A DNA stretch of 23,810 bases from a virus: IMG/VR virus record IMGVR_UViG_3300014050_000138, positions 1 through 23,810 of that record; one strand, written 5' to 3'. A program made the position numbers and the translations under genes. Below are positions 14,012 through 21,515 of the stretch, one piece after another. The notes under the pieces were generated by a model. It was not told where the DNA came from. It did not search any database and saw only the letters and a program-made list of their open reading frames with translations. The stretch's first letter is position 1; each line of letters begins with the position of its first letter.

Positions 14012-14254
14012 ATGGAAAAATGGGAACCAACTAAAAAACTCACTAAAACAGACGGAACAATAATGTACGTATGGGACAGTAAATTACACAACTGGGACGG
14101 ACCAGCACTAATACCCGAAGGTAATATGCGAAAAAGAGAATATTATCTTTATGGAAATAAAAAAACAGAAGAACAATGGAAAGAAGCCCGTAAAGATAGG
14201 GAAGGTCTTCCTTGGTATAAAAAAGCCTCAATCACAGGAACCAGTAGATATTAG
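14012..14254 (+). CDS. 80-residue DGPA/YYLYG protein, copy 2
   Basis: Paralogue of the gene at 12041, the same length with no gaps. By eye eight residues differ (for example L6P, A18M, I49N, P50K and P72A), while the KLHNWDGPALIPEG, REYYLYG and TEEQWKEARKD cores are unchanged. Synonymous changes are frequent, so the duplication is old and both copies look selected. Function is unknown. Upstream is the HNH endonuclease in place of the FAD gene. A T-rich run follows the stop but without the hairpin seen after copy 1. Confidence 0.8.
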   Translation: MEKWEPTKKLTKTDGTIMYVWDSKLHNWDGPALIPEGNMRKREYYLYGNKKTEEQWKEARKDREGLPWYKKASITGTSRY

Positions 14255-14271
14255 TTTTTATTTTTTTTGCA

Positions 14272-14280
14272 TATTTATAA
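14272..14280 (+). promoter_or_regulatory. TATTTATAA promoter-like motif
   Basis: TATTTATAA, 28 bases before the ATG at 14309, directly after a T-run. Confidence 0.5.
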
Positions 14281-14308
14281 CAAACAAAAACATTTAAATT
14301 TTAAAAAT

Positions 14309-14548
14309 ATGAAAGTATCACAATTAAGACAACTAATTCACGAAGAAGTTAGTAGCATGTTAAATGAAGTACCTAAAAAACCAAACGAAGTACCTAATTT
14401 GTTTTTAACACAAACAGGAACTGATAGTAAGAAGTTAAAAGAGATTAAACAAAATATATATGATTACATTAAAGGCTTAAATAATCTAGATGAATTAGAT
14501 GATCTTATTTTAGACCTTTGTCAACAATATAAGAGAGAAACACGCTAA
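14309..14548 (+). CDS. Small leader-bearing protein
   Basis: A 79-residue protein beginning MKVSQLRQLIHEEVSSMLNE, a full-length version of the shared leader with IHE|E and LNE|V. After a Pro-rich spacer with a short repeat (NEVPKKPNEVPN) comes a single helical domain (KKLKEIKQNIYDYIKGL, LDELDDLILDLCQQY). The ATG is preferred over an in-frame TTG 14 codons upstream because that TTG lies before the promoter-like motif and the leader fits at the ATG. If the leader is removed, a mature protein of about 60 residues remains. The role is unknown; it is a candidate internal head protein. A strong terminator follows. Confidence 0.7.
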   Translation: MKVSQLRQLIHEEVSSMLNEVPKKPNEVPNLFLTQTGTDSKKLKEIKQNIYDYIKGLNNLDELDDLILDLCQQYKRETR

Positions 14549-14577
14549 ACATAAACAAACAAAAATATTTTAAAGTT

Positions 14578-14605
14578 AAGCTTGGGAAACCAAGCTTTCT
14601 TTTTT
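14578..14605 (+). terminator. Rho-independent terminator
   Basis: AAGCTTGG (14578-14585) pairs perfectly with CCAAGCTT (14590-14597) around a GAAA tetraloop, followed by a T-rich tract. Confidence 0.85.
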
Positions 14606-14633
14606 ACATTCACGCAAATAAAATAATATAGTT

Positions 14634-15164
14634 ATGAAAATAGGCCTATGTGGAACTCAATCTGTTGGCAAAACCACACTTGTCAACGCATTAAAACAAC
14701 ACGAATTATTTAAAGGTTATGAATTTAGAACAGAACGTTCAAAATATTTAAATAGTTTAGGTATCCCTTTAAACACAGATTCAACATTCAAAGGGCAATT
14801 AATATTTCTAGCAGAACGTTCCGCAGAACTACTATGCGAAAATATAATCACAGACAGAACAGCAATTGATGTTATAGCTTTTAGTCAATGTTCTACATCT
14901 ATGACGATATACGAGAAAGAAGCATTTGAAAATGTTGCTAAATTTTTAATTGAAGAATACGATTATATCTTTTATGTTAGTCCTGAAGGGGTTGCTATTG
15001 AAGATAACGGAGTTAGAGAAACTGATAAAAATTATAGAGAACAAATCAATAATGCTATTAAAGAAATACTCATGATTCACGGCCACAGAGCTAAAAACAT
15101 AATCGATATATCAGGCTCAATTGAGGAACGCGTAAATAAAGTATTATCTGTCGTGTTTTCGTAA
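14634..15164 (+). CDS. P-loop NTPase, AAA_28/NadR-like kinase
   Basis: A 176-residue P-loop protein. The Walker A motif is GTQSVGKTT at residues 7-15. ITDRTAIDVIAFS near residues 72-84 has the Asp-Arg of a nucleoside or nucleotide kinase core, and EDNGVRETDKNYREQI at 123-138 is a lid-like Arg-rich segment. This arrangement is typical of the AAA_28 family (the kinase half of NadR-like proteins), which T4-like marine phages often carry. It may phosphorylate a nucleoside or cofactor precursor; the substrate is not readable. It follows a terminator, and no clear promoter motif lies in the short gap before it. Confidence 0.8.
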   Translation: MKIGLCGTQSVGKTTLVNALKQHELFKGYEFRTERSKYLNSLGIPLNTDSTFKGQLIFLAERSAELLCENIITDRTAIDVIAFSQCSTSMTIYEKEAFENVAKFLIEEYDYIFYVSPEGVAIEDNGVRETDKNYREQINNAIKEILMIHGHRAKNIIDISGSIEERVNKVLSVVFS

Positions 15165-15173
15165 TATGTATAA
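15165..15173 (+). promoter_or_regulatory. TATGTATAA promoter-like motif
   Basis: TATGTATAA directly after the stop codon, 20 bases before the ATG at 15194, the same spacing class as the better copies. Confidence 0.5.
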
Positions 15174-15193
15174 CAAATAATATATATAAAACT

Positions 15194-15685
15194 ATGAAAA
15201 AATCTGAACTAAAAGACTATATCAAAGAAATTATTTTAGCTGAATTAGAAGAAAATGAAGCTTTCAAAGTTATGGGAAGAACAGGAGAAACAGCTGTCCA
15301 ATCTTTTGCGGATTCAACTTCTGCTAATAAATTTAAATCTGAAAATCCTAATATTGCTTCTATAAAAAAGCTAGAGGAAACTGAAGATGAAGAACCAACA
15401 GAAGATGATATCAAAAAAGGAACAAAAACCATTGATTCTCCCATTCATGCTAAAGGAATAAGCCCTGAAGAAAAAGAAAAATTTGAAAAAACTAAAAAAC
15501 TTATAAATATTTTAATAGGTAAATTAGAAGAGTATAAAAAAGATAAAGAATTTGAGAATTGGATTAAAAAATCTTCATATGCTTCTGAATTATTAAATAC
15601 TAGGGGGAAAGCTAAAGAATGGATTAAAAAGAATATAGGAGTATATACTAAATTAGGAGCAGATAAACCAACAATTCCCGCTTGA
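15194..15685 (+). CDS. Leader-bearing charged helical protein
   Basis: A 163-residue protein opening MKKSELKDYIKEIILAELEE, very close to the leader of the gene at 2662. Possible cleavage sites are IKE|I and LEE|N. A segment at 26-56 (FKVMGRTGETAVQSFADSTS) is followed by an acidic linker (LEETEDEEPTEDD) and a C-terminal helical domain (KLINILIGKLEEYKKD, WIKKSSYASELL, KAKEWIKKNIGVY). Function is unknown. Its stop overlaps the TTG start of the next gene as TTGA, tying it to the run that leads into terminase. Confidence 0.75.
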   Translation: MKKSELKDYIKEIILAELEENEAFKVMGRTGETAVQSFADSTSANKFKSENPNIASIKKLEETEDEEPTEDDIKKGTKTIDSPIHAKGISPEEKEKFEKTKKLINILIGKLEEYKKDKEFENWIKKSSYASELLNTRGKAKEWIKKNIGVYTKLGADKPTIPA

Positions 15686-16266
15686 AAACTAAAATAACAT
15701 ACATTTCAATAATAGTTCTGCTAATTGGTGTAATTATTTATCTTTTAACCCAAGATAATACCCAAGAAGAACGAGTAGAAATTAAAACTACTATTGAAAA
15801 AATACCAGTTAAAGTTGAAACCCCGGTATATGTTCCTAAATGGAGAACCAAAGTAGAAACTATAACTGAATTTCAATTTGAAACAGATACATTTCAAGCC
15901 CCGATAGACACCAACGAAATACTAAAAGACTACTATTCCAAATACGCATATCAAGACACAGTATCTGTTGATACATTTGGTAATATAGTAATAAGCGATA
16001 CTATAACAAGAAACTATATTATAGCTCGCAAAGTTCAATCAAATTTAGAAATACCTAAAATTACAATTGAAAAAACTATTTACCTAAATAATAGAGAATG
16101 GTATGCTGGTGTAGGAGTAGTTGGAAGCCCAAGACAGCTTGGTTATATTGGGGGTGAAATACTATACAGAACTAAAAAACGCAAAGCAATAGGAATCGGA
16201 ATGGGTATAAATCAAGATTTAACTCCACAAGGTTCATTTAAATTGCTTTGGAAATTAGGTAAATGA
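15682..16266 (+). CDS. Membrane-anchored hypothetical protein
   Basis: A 194-residue protein with one N-terminal transmembrane segment (YISIIVLLIGVIIYLL, residues 7-22) and short cytoplasmic start, giving a type II-like or signal-anchor topology with the rest outside the membrane. The body is beta-rich (VETPVYVPKWRTKVETIT, VSVDTFGNIVISDTI) and ends in alternating strands (YAGVGVVGS, LGYIGGEILY, IGIGMGIN) that look like a small barrel or sheet. A TTG at 15682 overlapping the previous stop is the only start that keeps the membrane segment whole. A role at the host envelope, such as lysis, is possible but unsupported by any motif. It overlaps terminase by ATGA. Confidence 0.7.
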   Translation: MKTKITYISIIVLLIGVIIYLLTQDNTQEERVEIKTTIEKIPVKVETPVYVPKWRTKVETITEFQFETDTFQAPIDTNEILKDYYSKYAYQDTVSVDTFGNIVISDTITRNYIIARKVQSNLEIPKITIEKTIYLNNREWYAGVGVVGSPRQLGYIGGEILYRTKKRKAIGIGMGINQDLTPQGSFKLLWKLGK

Positions 16267-17834
16267 GTGAACAACAAAATATAAAAGAAGTATTAAAACA
16301 AGAATACATAAAATGTGCTACCGATCCGGGCCATTTTATGAAAAAATACTGTAATATCCAACACCCTCAAAGAGGTAGAGTACTTTTTAATCTATATCCT
16401 TTCCAAGACAAAGTATTACAACTTTGGAAAGAAAACCCATATTCTATTGTACTTAAATCGAGACAGCTAGGTATATCTACGCTAGCAGCTGGTTATTCTT
16501 TATGGTTAATGACTTTCCATAAAGACAAAAATGTGCTTTGTATTGCCACAAAACAAGAAACAGCACGAAACATGGTAACCAAGGTTAAATTTATGTACGA
16601 TAATTTGCCCTCTTGGTTAAAAGTAGGAGCAGAAGAAAACAATAAACTGTCTTTACGTTTAAGTAACGGCTCAATAATCAAAGCCACTTCTGCTGCTAGC
16701 GATGCTGGTAGATCAGAAGCAGTATCTTTGCTATTAATAGACGAAGCATCGTTTATTGAAAATATTGGTGAGATATGGGCCTCAGCACAACAAACCTTAG
16801 CAACAGGTGGTGGAGCTATTGTATTATCTACACCAAACGGAGTAGGAAACTGGTTCCACCAAACATGGGTTCGCGCAGAAAATGCAGACAATGATTTCTT
16901 ACCCATCAAATTACCTTGGTATGTTCACCCTGAACGAGACGATGCTTGGAGAAAACGACAAGACGAACTATTAGGTGATCCTAGACTAGCAGCCCAAGAA
17001 TGTGATTGCGACTTCAACACATCAGGTGACGTAGTATTCTATGCAGAATGGATAGATTTTATTAAATCTACTACTCTTAAAGATCCTATGGAACGCAGAG
17101 GAGCAGACCAAAACTTATGGGTATGGGAATCAGCAGATTATTCTAGAGAATATATGGTTATGGCGGATGTTGCTAGAGGAGATGGCAAAGACTTTTCAGC
17201 ATTCCATGTAATGGATATAGCTACAAACACACAAGTAGCAGAATATAGGGGACAAATGTCACCTAAAGAATTTGGATACATGCTAGTAGCTATCGCTACT
17301 GAATACAACAATGCTTTTTTAGTTGTAGAAAAAGCTAAAATTGGGTGGGCAGCACTTGACGCTATAATAGAAAGAGGATACAGAAATTTATACCATTCCC
17401 CCAAATCTGATCACCTTACTTCAGAATCGTATTTAAAAATATACGAAGGGGATTCAAACATGACCCCTGGCTTTACAATGTCATTAAGAACTCGTCCTCT
17501 TGTAGTAAATAAAATGAGAGAATATATCGGAGACAAAAGTGTTATAATCCAATCTAAACGCTTGTTGGAAGAAATGAGAGTATTTGTTTGGAAAAACGGA
17601 AGACCTGAAGCACAACTTGGTTATAACGATGATTTAGTAATGTCTTTTGCAATAGGAATGTATTTAAGAGATACTTCATTAAAATTCCAACAACAAAGCT
17701 TAGATATGACCCGAGCAGCTCTTGGAAACATAACAAAAAATACATACGTTGGAGCATACAATCCAAATAATGTAGCAAACCCATACTCAATGAACACAAA
17801 ATATGGGCAGGAGAGCATTAATTGGCTCTTATAA
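16263..17834 (+). CDS. gp17: Terminase large subunit (gp17-like DNA packaging motor)
   Basis: A 523-residue ATP-driven packaging motor and nuclease that fills the prohead with DNA. The ATPase half has a Walker A-like KSRQLGIS at 65-72, Walker B LLLIDE at 156-161 and the coupling motif STP at 189-191. The C-terminal RNase H-like nuclease has the first metal Asp in MADVARGDGKD (D302), an acidic residue in VVEKAK (E356) and the final Asp pair in GYNDDLVMS (456-457). It is shorter than T4 gp17 (610) but has both domains. No small terminase subunit is visible. The start overlaps the previous stop (ATGA). The portal gene follows directly, without the tail sheath and tube genes that separate them in T4. 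Confidence 0.95.
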   Translation: MSEQQNIKEVLKQEYIKCATDPGHFMKKYCNIQHPQRGRVLFNLYPFQDKVLQLWKENPYSIVLKSRQLGISTLAAGYSLWLMTFHKDKNVLCIATKQETARNMVTKVKFMYDNLPSWLKVGAEENNKLSLRLSNGSIIKATSAASDAGRSEAVSLLLIDEASFIENIGEIWASAQQTLATGGGAIVLSTPNGVGNWFHQTWVRAENADNDFLPIKLPWYVHPERDDAWRKRQDELLGDPRLAAQECDCDFNTSGDVVFYAEWIDFIKSTTLKDPMERRGADQNLWVWESADYSREYMVMADVARGDGKDFSAFHVMDIATNTQVAEYRGQMSPKEFGYMLVAIATEYNNAFLVVEKAKIGWAALDAIIERGYRNLYHSPKSDHLTSESYLKIYEGDSNMTPGFTMSLRTRPLVVNKMREYIGDKSVIIQSKRLLEEMRVFVWKNGRPEAQLGYNDDLVMSFAIGMYLRDTSLKFQQQSLDMTRAALGNITKNTYVGAYNPNNVANPYSMNTKYGQESINWLL

Positions 17835-17843
17835 TATTTATCA
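17835..17843 (+). promoter_or_regulatory. TATTTATCA promoter-like variant
   Basis: TATTTATCA straight after the terminase stop, 12 bases before the portal ATG. Confidence 0.4.
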
Positions 17844-17855
17844 TAAACATAAAAA

Positions 17856-19745
17856 ATGGCAGACACTAGTTTATTTACCCGATTAAAACGTTTATTTTCA
17901 ACAGACGTTATCATTCGCAACCAAGGTGGCAATCAACTTAAAGTGATTGACGTTGATTCTATACAAACTACGGGAGATGTAGCAACAAACTCTATAATGG
18001 ACAGATATAATCGTCTATATTCCCCGTCTTCAACATCACTATTTGGTCAACAATTAAACATAAACTACCAATACCTTCGTACCATGATCTATTCAGATTA
18101 TGATACAATGGATTATGACGCTATTGTTTCTTCTGCTTTAGATATCATTTCTGATGAGTGTACTCTCAAAAACGATATGGGAGAAATACTTCAAATTAGA
18201 AGCTCAAATGAAGATATTCAAAAGATATTATACAATCTATTTTATGATGTATTGAATATTGAATTTAATTTGTGGTCTTGGATTCGCCAAATGAATAAAT
18301 ATGGTGATTTTTTCTTAAAACTTGAAATAGCAGAAAAATTTGGTGTATATAATGTAATACCTTACACAGCTTACCATATTCAAAGACAAGAAAACTATGA
18401 TCCTGAGCACCCAAATGCTGTAAGATTTAAATATTCCCCCGAAGGATTCTACTCAGGAGGATCAGGATATTATGGTGTGCCCAACACTTTTGAGAAAGAT
18501 CAAAATGCTATATATTTTGACAATTATGAAATGGCCCATTTTAGATTAATAACCGACGTTAATTATCTTCCCTATGGCCGTTCATACCTAGAACCCGCTC
18601 GCAGATTATTTAAGCAATACATTCTAATGGAAGATGCGATGTTAATCAATAGAATTTCCCGCAGCCCAGATAGAAGAATATTTTATATCAATGTTGGTTC
18701 TATTCCTCCTGCTGAAGTAGAAAACTTTATGCAAAAAACTATTTCAACATTAAAACGTACTCCGTTGATTGACCACGAAACAGGCCAATACAATTTGAAA
18801 TATAATATGCAAAACCTACTTGAGGATTTCTATATTCCTGTAAGAGGCAACGATACTGTAACTAAAATTGACACCGCTCAGGGCTTACAATTTGACGGCA
18901 TTACAGACGTAACGTATTTAAGAGACAAATTATTTGCTGCTCTTAAGGTTCCCAAAGCATTTATGGGATACGAAAAAGATTTAACAGGTAAAGCAACATT
19001 AGCTGCTGAAGATATTAGATTTGCTCGCACGATTGATAGAATCCAACGCATTGCGTTGTCTGAATTGTATAAAATAGCATTAGTACATTTATATTCTCAA
19101 GGATATAACGGAGACGAATTAACAAATTTTGAGCTAGATTTAACAACACCTTCGATCATTTACGATCAAGAAAAAATAGCGTTATTAACCCAAAAGGTGG
19201 ATTTAGCTCAAAAAATTATGGAAACTAAATTACTGCCCACTGATTGGATTTACGATAATATATTCCACTTAAGTGAAGACCAATACGAAGAATATAGAGA
19301 TTTAATAGTTGAGGACCAAAAACGTGCCTTTAGAAACAAACAAGTATCGGAAGAGGGTAATGATCCTAAACTTACAGGTAAATCTTATGGCACACCCCAC
19401 GATTTAGCTTCATTGTACGGAAGAGGAAGATACGAGGATAATACAGTTCCTGATGGATACGACGAAAAAGTACCATTAGGCCGCCCTGAAGAAAAATCCA
19501 CAGACCGAAACTCTCAAGAAAGCCCGTTTGGAAAAGATAGATTAGGCAATAGAGGAGCAAAATTTGACGACAATGAATCAGATTCTATTCGCCCGCAATA
19601 CAAAGGCGGTTCTCCGTTAGCGTTAGAAGCAAAACAAATATATCTTAAAAATAAAAGCTTAATAGAAAGTTTAGCAACATCAGCGCGCTCTATCAAAGAA
19701 AATAAAGAAATTTCGTTTTTAGACGAAAATAACATAATGGAATAA
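17856..19745 (+). CDS. gp20: Portal protein (gp20-like)
   Basis: A 629-residue portal that forms the ring at the head vertex, seeds head assembly and passes DNA. Family signs are the N-terminal helical region with SALDIISDEC (93-102), WIRQMNKYGDFFLKLE (142-157), ITDVNYLPYGRSYLEPARR (232-250), LINRISRSPDRRIFYINVG (263-281) and, later, ITDVTYLRDKLFAALKVPKAFM, the conserved core before the channel helices. It is about 100 residues longer than T4 gp20; the extra is a polar, probably disordered tail of about 140 residues (GTPHDLASLYGRGRY, GRPEEKSTDRNS). It lies between terminase and a head-associated hypothetical gene. Confidence 0.93.
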   Translation: MADTSLFTRLKRLFSTDVIIRNQGGNQLKVIDVDSIQTTGDVATNSIMDRYNRLYSPSSTSLFGQQLNINYQYLRTMIYSDYDTMDYDAIVSSALDIISDECTLKNDMGEILQIRSSNEDIQKILYNLFYDVLNIEFNLWSWIRQMNKYGDFFLKLEIAEKFGVYNVIPYTAYHIQRQENYDPEHPNAVRFKYSPEGFYSGGSGYYGVPNTFEKDQNAIYFDNYEMAHFRLITDVNYLPYGRSYLEPARRLFKQYILMEDAMLINRISRSPDRRIFYINVGSIPPAEVENFMQKTISTLKRTPLIDHETGQYNLKYNMQNLLEDFYIPVRGNDTVTKIDTAQGLQFDGITDVTYLRDKLFAALKVPKAFMGYEKDLTGKATLAAEDIRFARTIDRIQRIALSELYKIALVHLYSQGYNGDELTNFELDLTTPSIIYDQEKIALLTQKVDLAQKIMETKLLPTDWIYDNIFHLSEDQYEEYRDLIVEDQKRAFRNKQVSEEGNDPKLTGKSYGTPHDLASLYGRGRYEDNTVPDGYDEKVPLGRPEEKSTDRNSQESPFGKDRLGNRGAKFDDNESDSIRPQYKGGSPLALEAKQIYLKNKSLIESLATSARSIKENKEISFLDENNIME

Positions 19746-19756
19746 ATATTCCGATA

Positions 19757-19765
19757 TATTTATAA
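19757..19765 (+). promoter_or_regulatory. TATTTATAA promoter-like motif
   Basis: TATTTATAA in the gap after the portal gene, 18 bases before the ATG at 19784. Confidence 0.5.
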
Positions 19766-19783
19766 TAAAAAAAGCCTAGGCTA

Positions 19784-20644
19784 ATGAATATAAAACATTC
19801 AAAGATAAAAAATACGGGGATTTTATTTGAACTTTTAGTTCGTCAAATCACCGCTGATACCTTATCTGGAAAGGAATCTAAAGCAGTCAATATTTTAAAA
19901 AAATATTTTGTTAAAAGTGAATTAGGAAAAGAATATAAACTTTACGAAACTTTATCTAAACACAGAAACCTTACAGAGGGCAAAGCCGAAATAGTTATCA
20001 ATTCTATTGTAGAAACTTCTAAAGGCTTAAACAGAGGAGCAATTAAAAGACAAAAATATAATTTAATTAAAGAAATCTCCACTCACTATAATATTGAAGA
20101 TTTTTTTAAAACCAAACTCCCCAATTATAAACTTCACGCTTCCCTCTACACTCTACTAGAACTATACAACACCAACATAAACAACCCAGATCAACTTATT
20201 GAAAATAAAATCAATATTTTAGAAACATTAACATCTAAATCGGTTGATAAACAAAAAGTTAAAGAAGATATTCTTGTAGAGTTCCAATCGTACGATAAAG
20301 ATCTTCGTATTTTAACATATAAAGTTCTTTTAGAAAAGTTTAATGAAAAATATTCATCACTAAACAATGATCAAAAATTAATATTAAAAGAATTTGTTAA
20401 TTCCGTTGATTCAACTCCAAAATTAAGAGATTTTTATAATACTAAAATTGAAGAACTTAAAACAAAATTAACTGCTTTGTCTCCTAAAGTTGCAGATAAA
20501 ACTGTTCAAATTAAACTAGACGAAGTAATTAAATTATTAACCCCATTATCTAAATCTCACAAAGTAGATGACGATAATTTAATAAATTTATTACAATACT
20601 ATGAACTTTTAAACGAAATTAAAAATATTCATGGGAAAGTATAA
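19784..20644 (+). CDS. Conserved head-region hypothetical protein
   Basis: A 286-residue, almost wholly helical, Lys/Leu-rich protein. The start MNIKHSKIKNTGILFELLVR, then QITADTLSG, matches from memory a family located between portal and protease in marine T4-like phages. Regular heptad-like leucines (EELKTKLTALSPKV, IKLDEVIKLLTPL, LINLLQYYELLNEI) suggest coiled coils. Its position matches that of T4 genes 67/68, which encode minor prohead core proteins, but there is no sequence basis for calling it either. A role in prohead assembly is inferred from position. It overlaps the next gene by 14 bases. Confidence 0.8.
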   Translation: MNIKHSKIKNTGILFELLVRQITADTLSGKESKAVNILKKYFVKSELGKEYKLYETLSKHRNLTEGKAEIVINSIVETSKGLNRGAIKRQKYNLIKEISTHYNIEDFFKTKLPNYKLHASLYTLLELYNTNINNPDQLIENKINILETLTSKSVDKQKVKEDILVEFQSYDKDLRILTYKVLLEKFNEKYSSLNNDQKLILKEFVNSVDSTPKLRDFYNTKIEELKTKLTALSPKVADKTVQIKLDEVIKLLTPLSKSHKVDDDNLINLLQYYELLNEIKNIHGKV

Positions 20645-21218
20645 ATATAAACTTAAAGAAACAAGCACTATAGCTAGTAATTCTGGTTTCACATCAGGAA
20701 CCGCAGGTGAGAATATTGCTACTCCTAGAGCCTTTAAAAAATCTACAAAAGGAAATTATGGAGCATATACTCAAGTAGGATACAAACCAGTTAAAGAAGG
20801 TCCGGGTGCTAACATGGGTCCTGGTCCTAAAGCCGGTCCTGAAGGAGTAACAGATAATACTTATGTAAAAACATTTAAATACAAGTTAGTGAACCAACCA
20901 GCATTGAACAAAGCTGCTAAAGGAATTGAAGTTAAACAATTGTGGGAAACCATAGAAGTAGAAGACTACTTAAATACTCTAAACGTAACCAGTCCTGAAA
21001 GAAGAGAATTTTTAACACAACGTTTAGGCGGATTTAATATCTTAGAACAAAAATTAAATCAATTAGTGCCCTTATTACAAGCAGCAAGAAATAAAACCCT
21101 GGACTACTATAAAAATAATCCATCATCTTACGCTGTTTTATATTCAACCGATGGCGCTATTGAATTGATAGATGATATAATTAATTCCTTCACCCCAGAA
21201 ACCAACCAAAACCAATAA
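20631..21218 (+). CDS. Head-region hypothetical protein with Gly/Pro linker
   Basis: A 195-residue protein overlapping its upstream neighbour by 14 bases. It begins with basic MGKYKYKLKE|TS, followed by a Ser/Thr/Gly segment (NSGFTSGTAGENIATPRAF) and a Gly-Pro-rich flexible stretch (EGPGANMGPGPKAGPEG). From residue 80 on it is an alpha-helical domain (TFKYKLVNQPALNKAAKG, IEVEDYLNTL, FLTQRLGGFNILEQKLNQLV). I do not recognise the family. Its place between portal and protease suggests a minor capsid or core component. Four bases separate it from the next gene. Confidence 0.75.
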   Translation: MGKYKYKLKETSTIASNSGFTSGTAGENIATPRAFKKSTKGNYGAYTQVGYKPVKEGPGANMGPGPKAGPEGVTDNTYVKTFKYKLVNQPALNKAAKGIEVKQLWETIEVEDYLNTLNVTSPERREFLTQRLGGFNILEQKLNQLVPLLQAARNKTLDYYKNNPSSYAVLYSTDGAIELIDDIINSFTPETNQNQ

Positions 21219-21222
21219 CAAT

Positions 21223-21504
21223 ATGGCAAATATACCCGTAAATTTCGGAGGAGTAATATTAACAGCAGGGCAATCCACCACTGGATCTTTTGCTGGTATT
21301 CAAAGTTTAGGAACCGGCTCTATTAATTCCCCCACCGGTTCTATAATTACTACTTTTAAATATGGGGTAGGAATAAATGCTGACGGAACTGTAATTGAAG
21401 CAACGGGCCCTTCATTTACTTTACCCGCTGGAGAGACAATAAATTTATTTATAACATCCGCAAGTTTAGGAGCCTTAAGCGCACCAGTAATTTTATACAC
21501 ATAA
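21223..21504 (+). CDS. Small beta-rich putative virion protein
   Basis: A 93-residue Gly/Ser/Thr-rich protein with almost no charged residues, unlike all its neighbours. Alternating short hydrophobic strands (VNFGGVILTAG, GSIITTFKYGVGI, TINLFITSASLG, APVILYT) suggest an all-beta fold. Such small neutral beta proteins in head operons are often decoration or fibre-like proteins; that is an inference from composition and place. The ATG is four bases after the previous stop, and the gene ends at a promoter-like motif. Confidence 0.75.
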   Translation: MANIPVNFGGVILTAGQSTTGSFAGIQSLGTGSINSPTGSIITTFKYGVGINADGTVIEATGPSFTLPAGETINLFITSASLGALSAPVILYT

Positions 21505-21513
21505 TATTTATAA
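21505..21513 (+). promoter_or_regulatory. TATTTATAA motif abutting a start codon
   Basis: TATTTATAA two bases before the ATG at 21516, in the same context as the copy at 6274-6282. Confidence 0.35.
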
Positions 21514-21515
21514 TT

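Noticed and set aside
16493-16909. Minus-strand open frame of 138 codons
   Set aside because: It is antisense to the ATPase domain of terminase, with no protein-like motif of its own.
17621-17932. Minus-strand open frame spanning the terminase-portal junction
   Set aside because: It overlaps the ends of two certain genes and the promoter-like motif; its composition is that of an antisense shadow.
19450-19745. LIE|S in the portal tail as evidence of processing
   Set aside because: A single (L/I)-x-E in a charged tail is expected by chance; the portal shows no leader and no domain border there.
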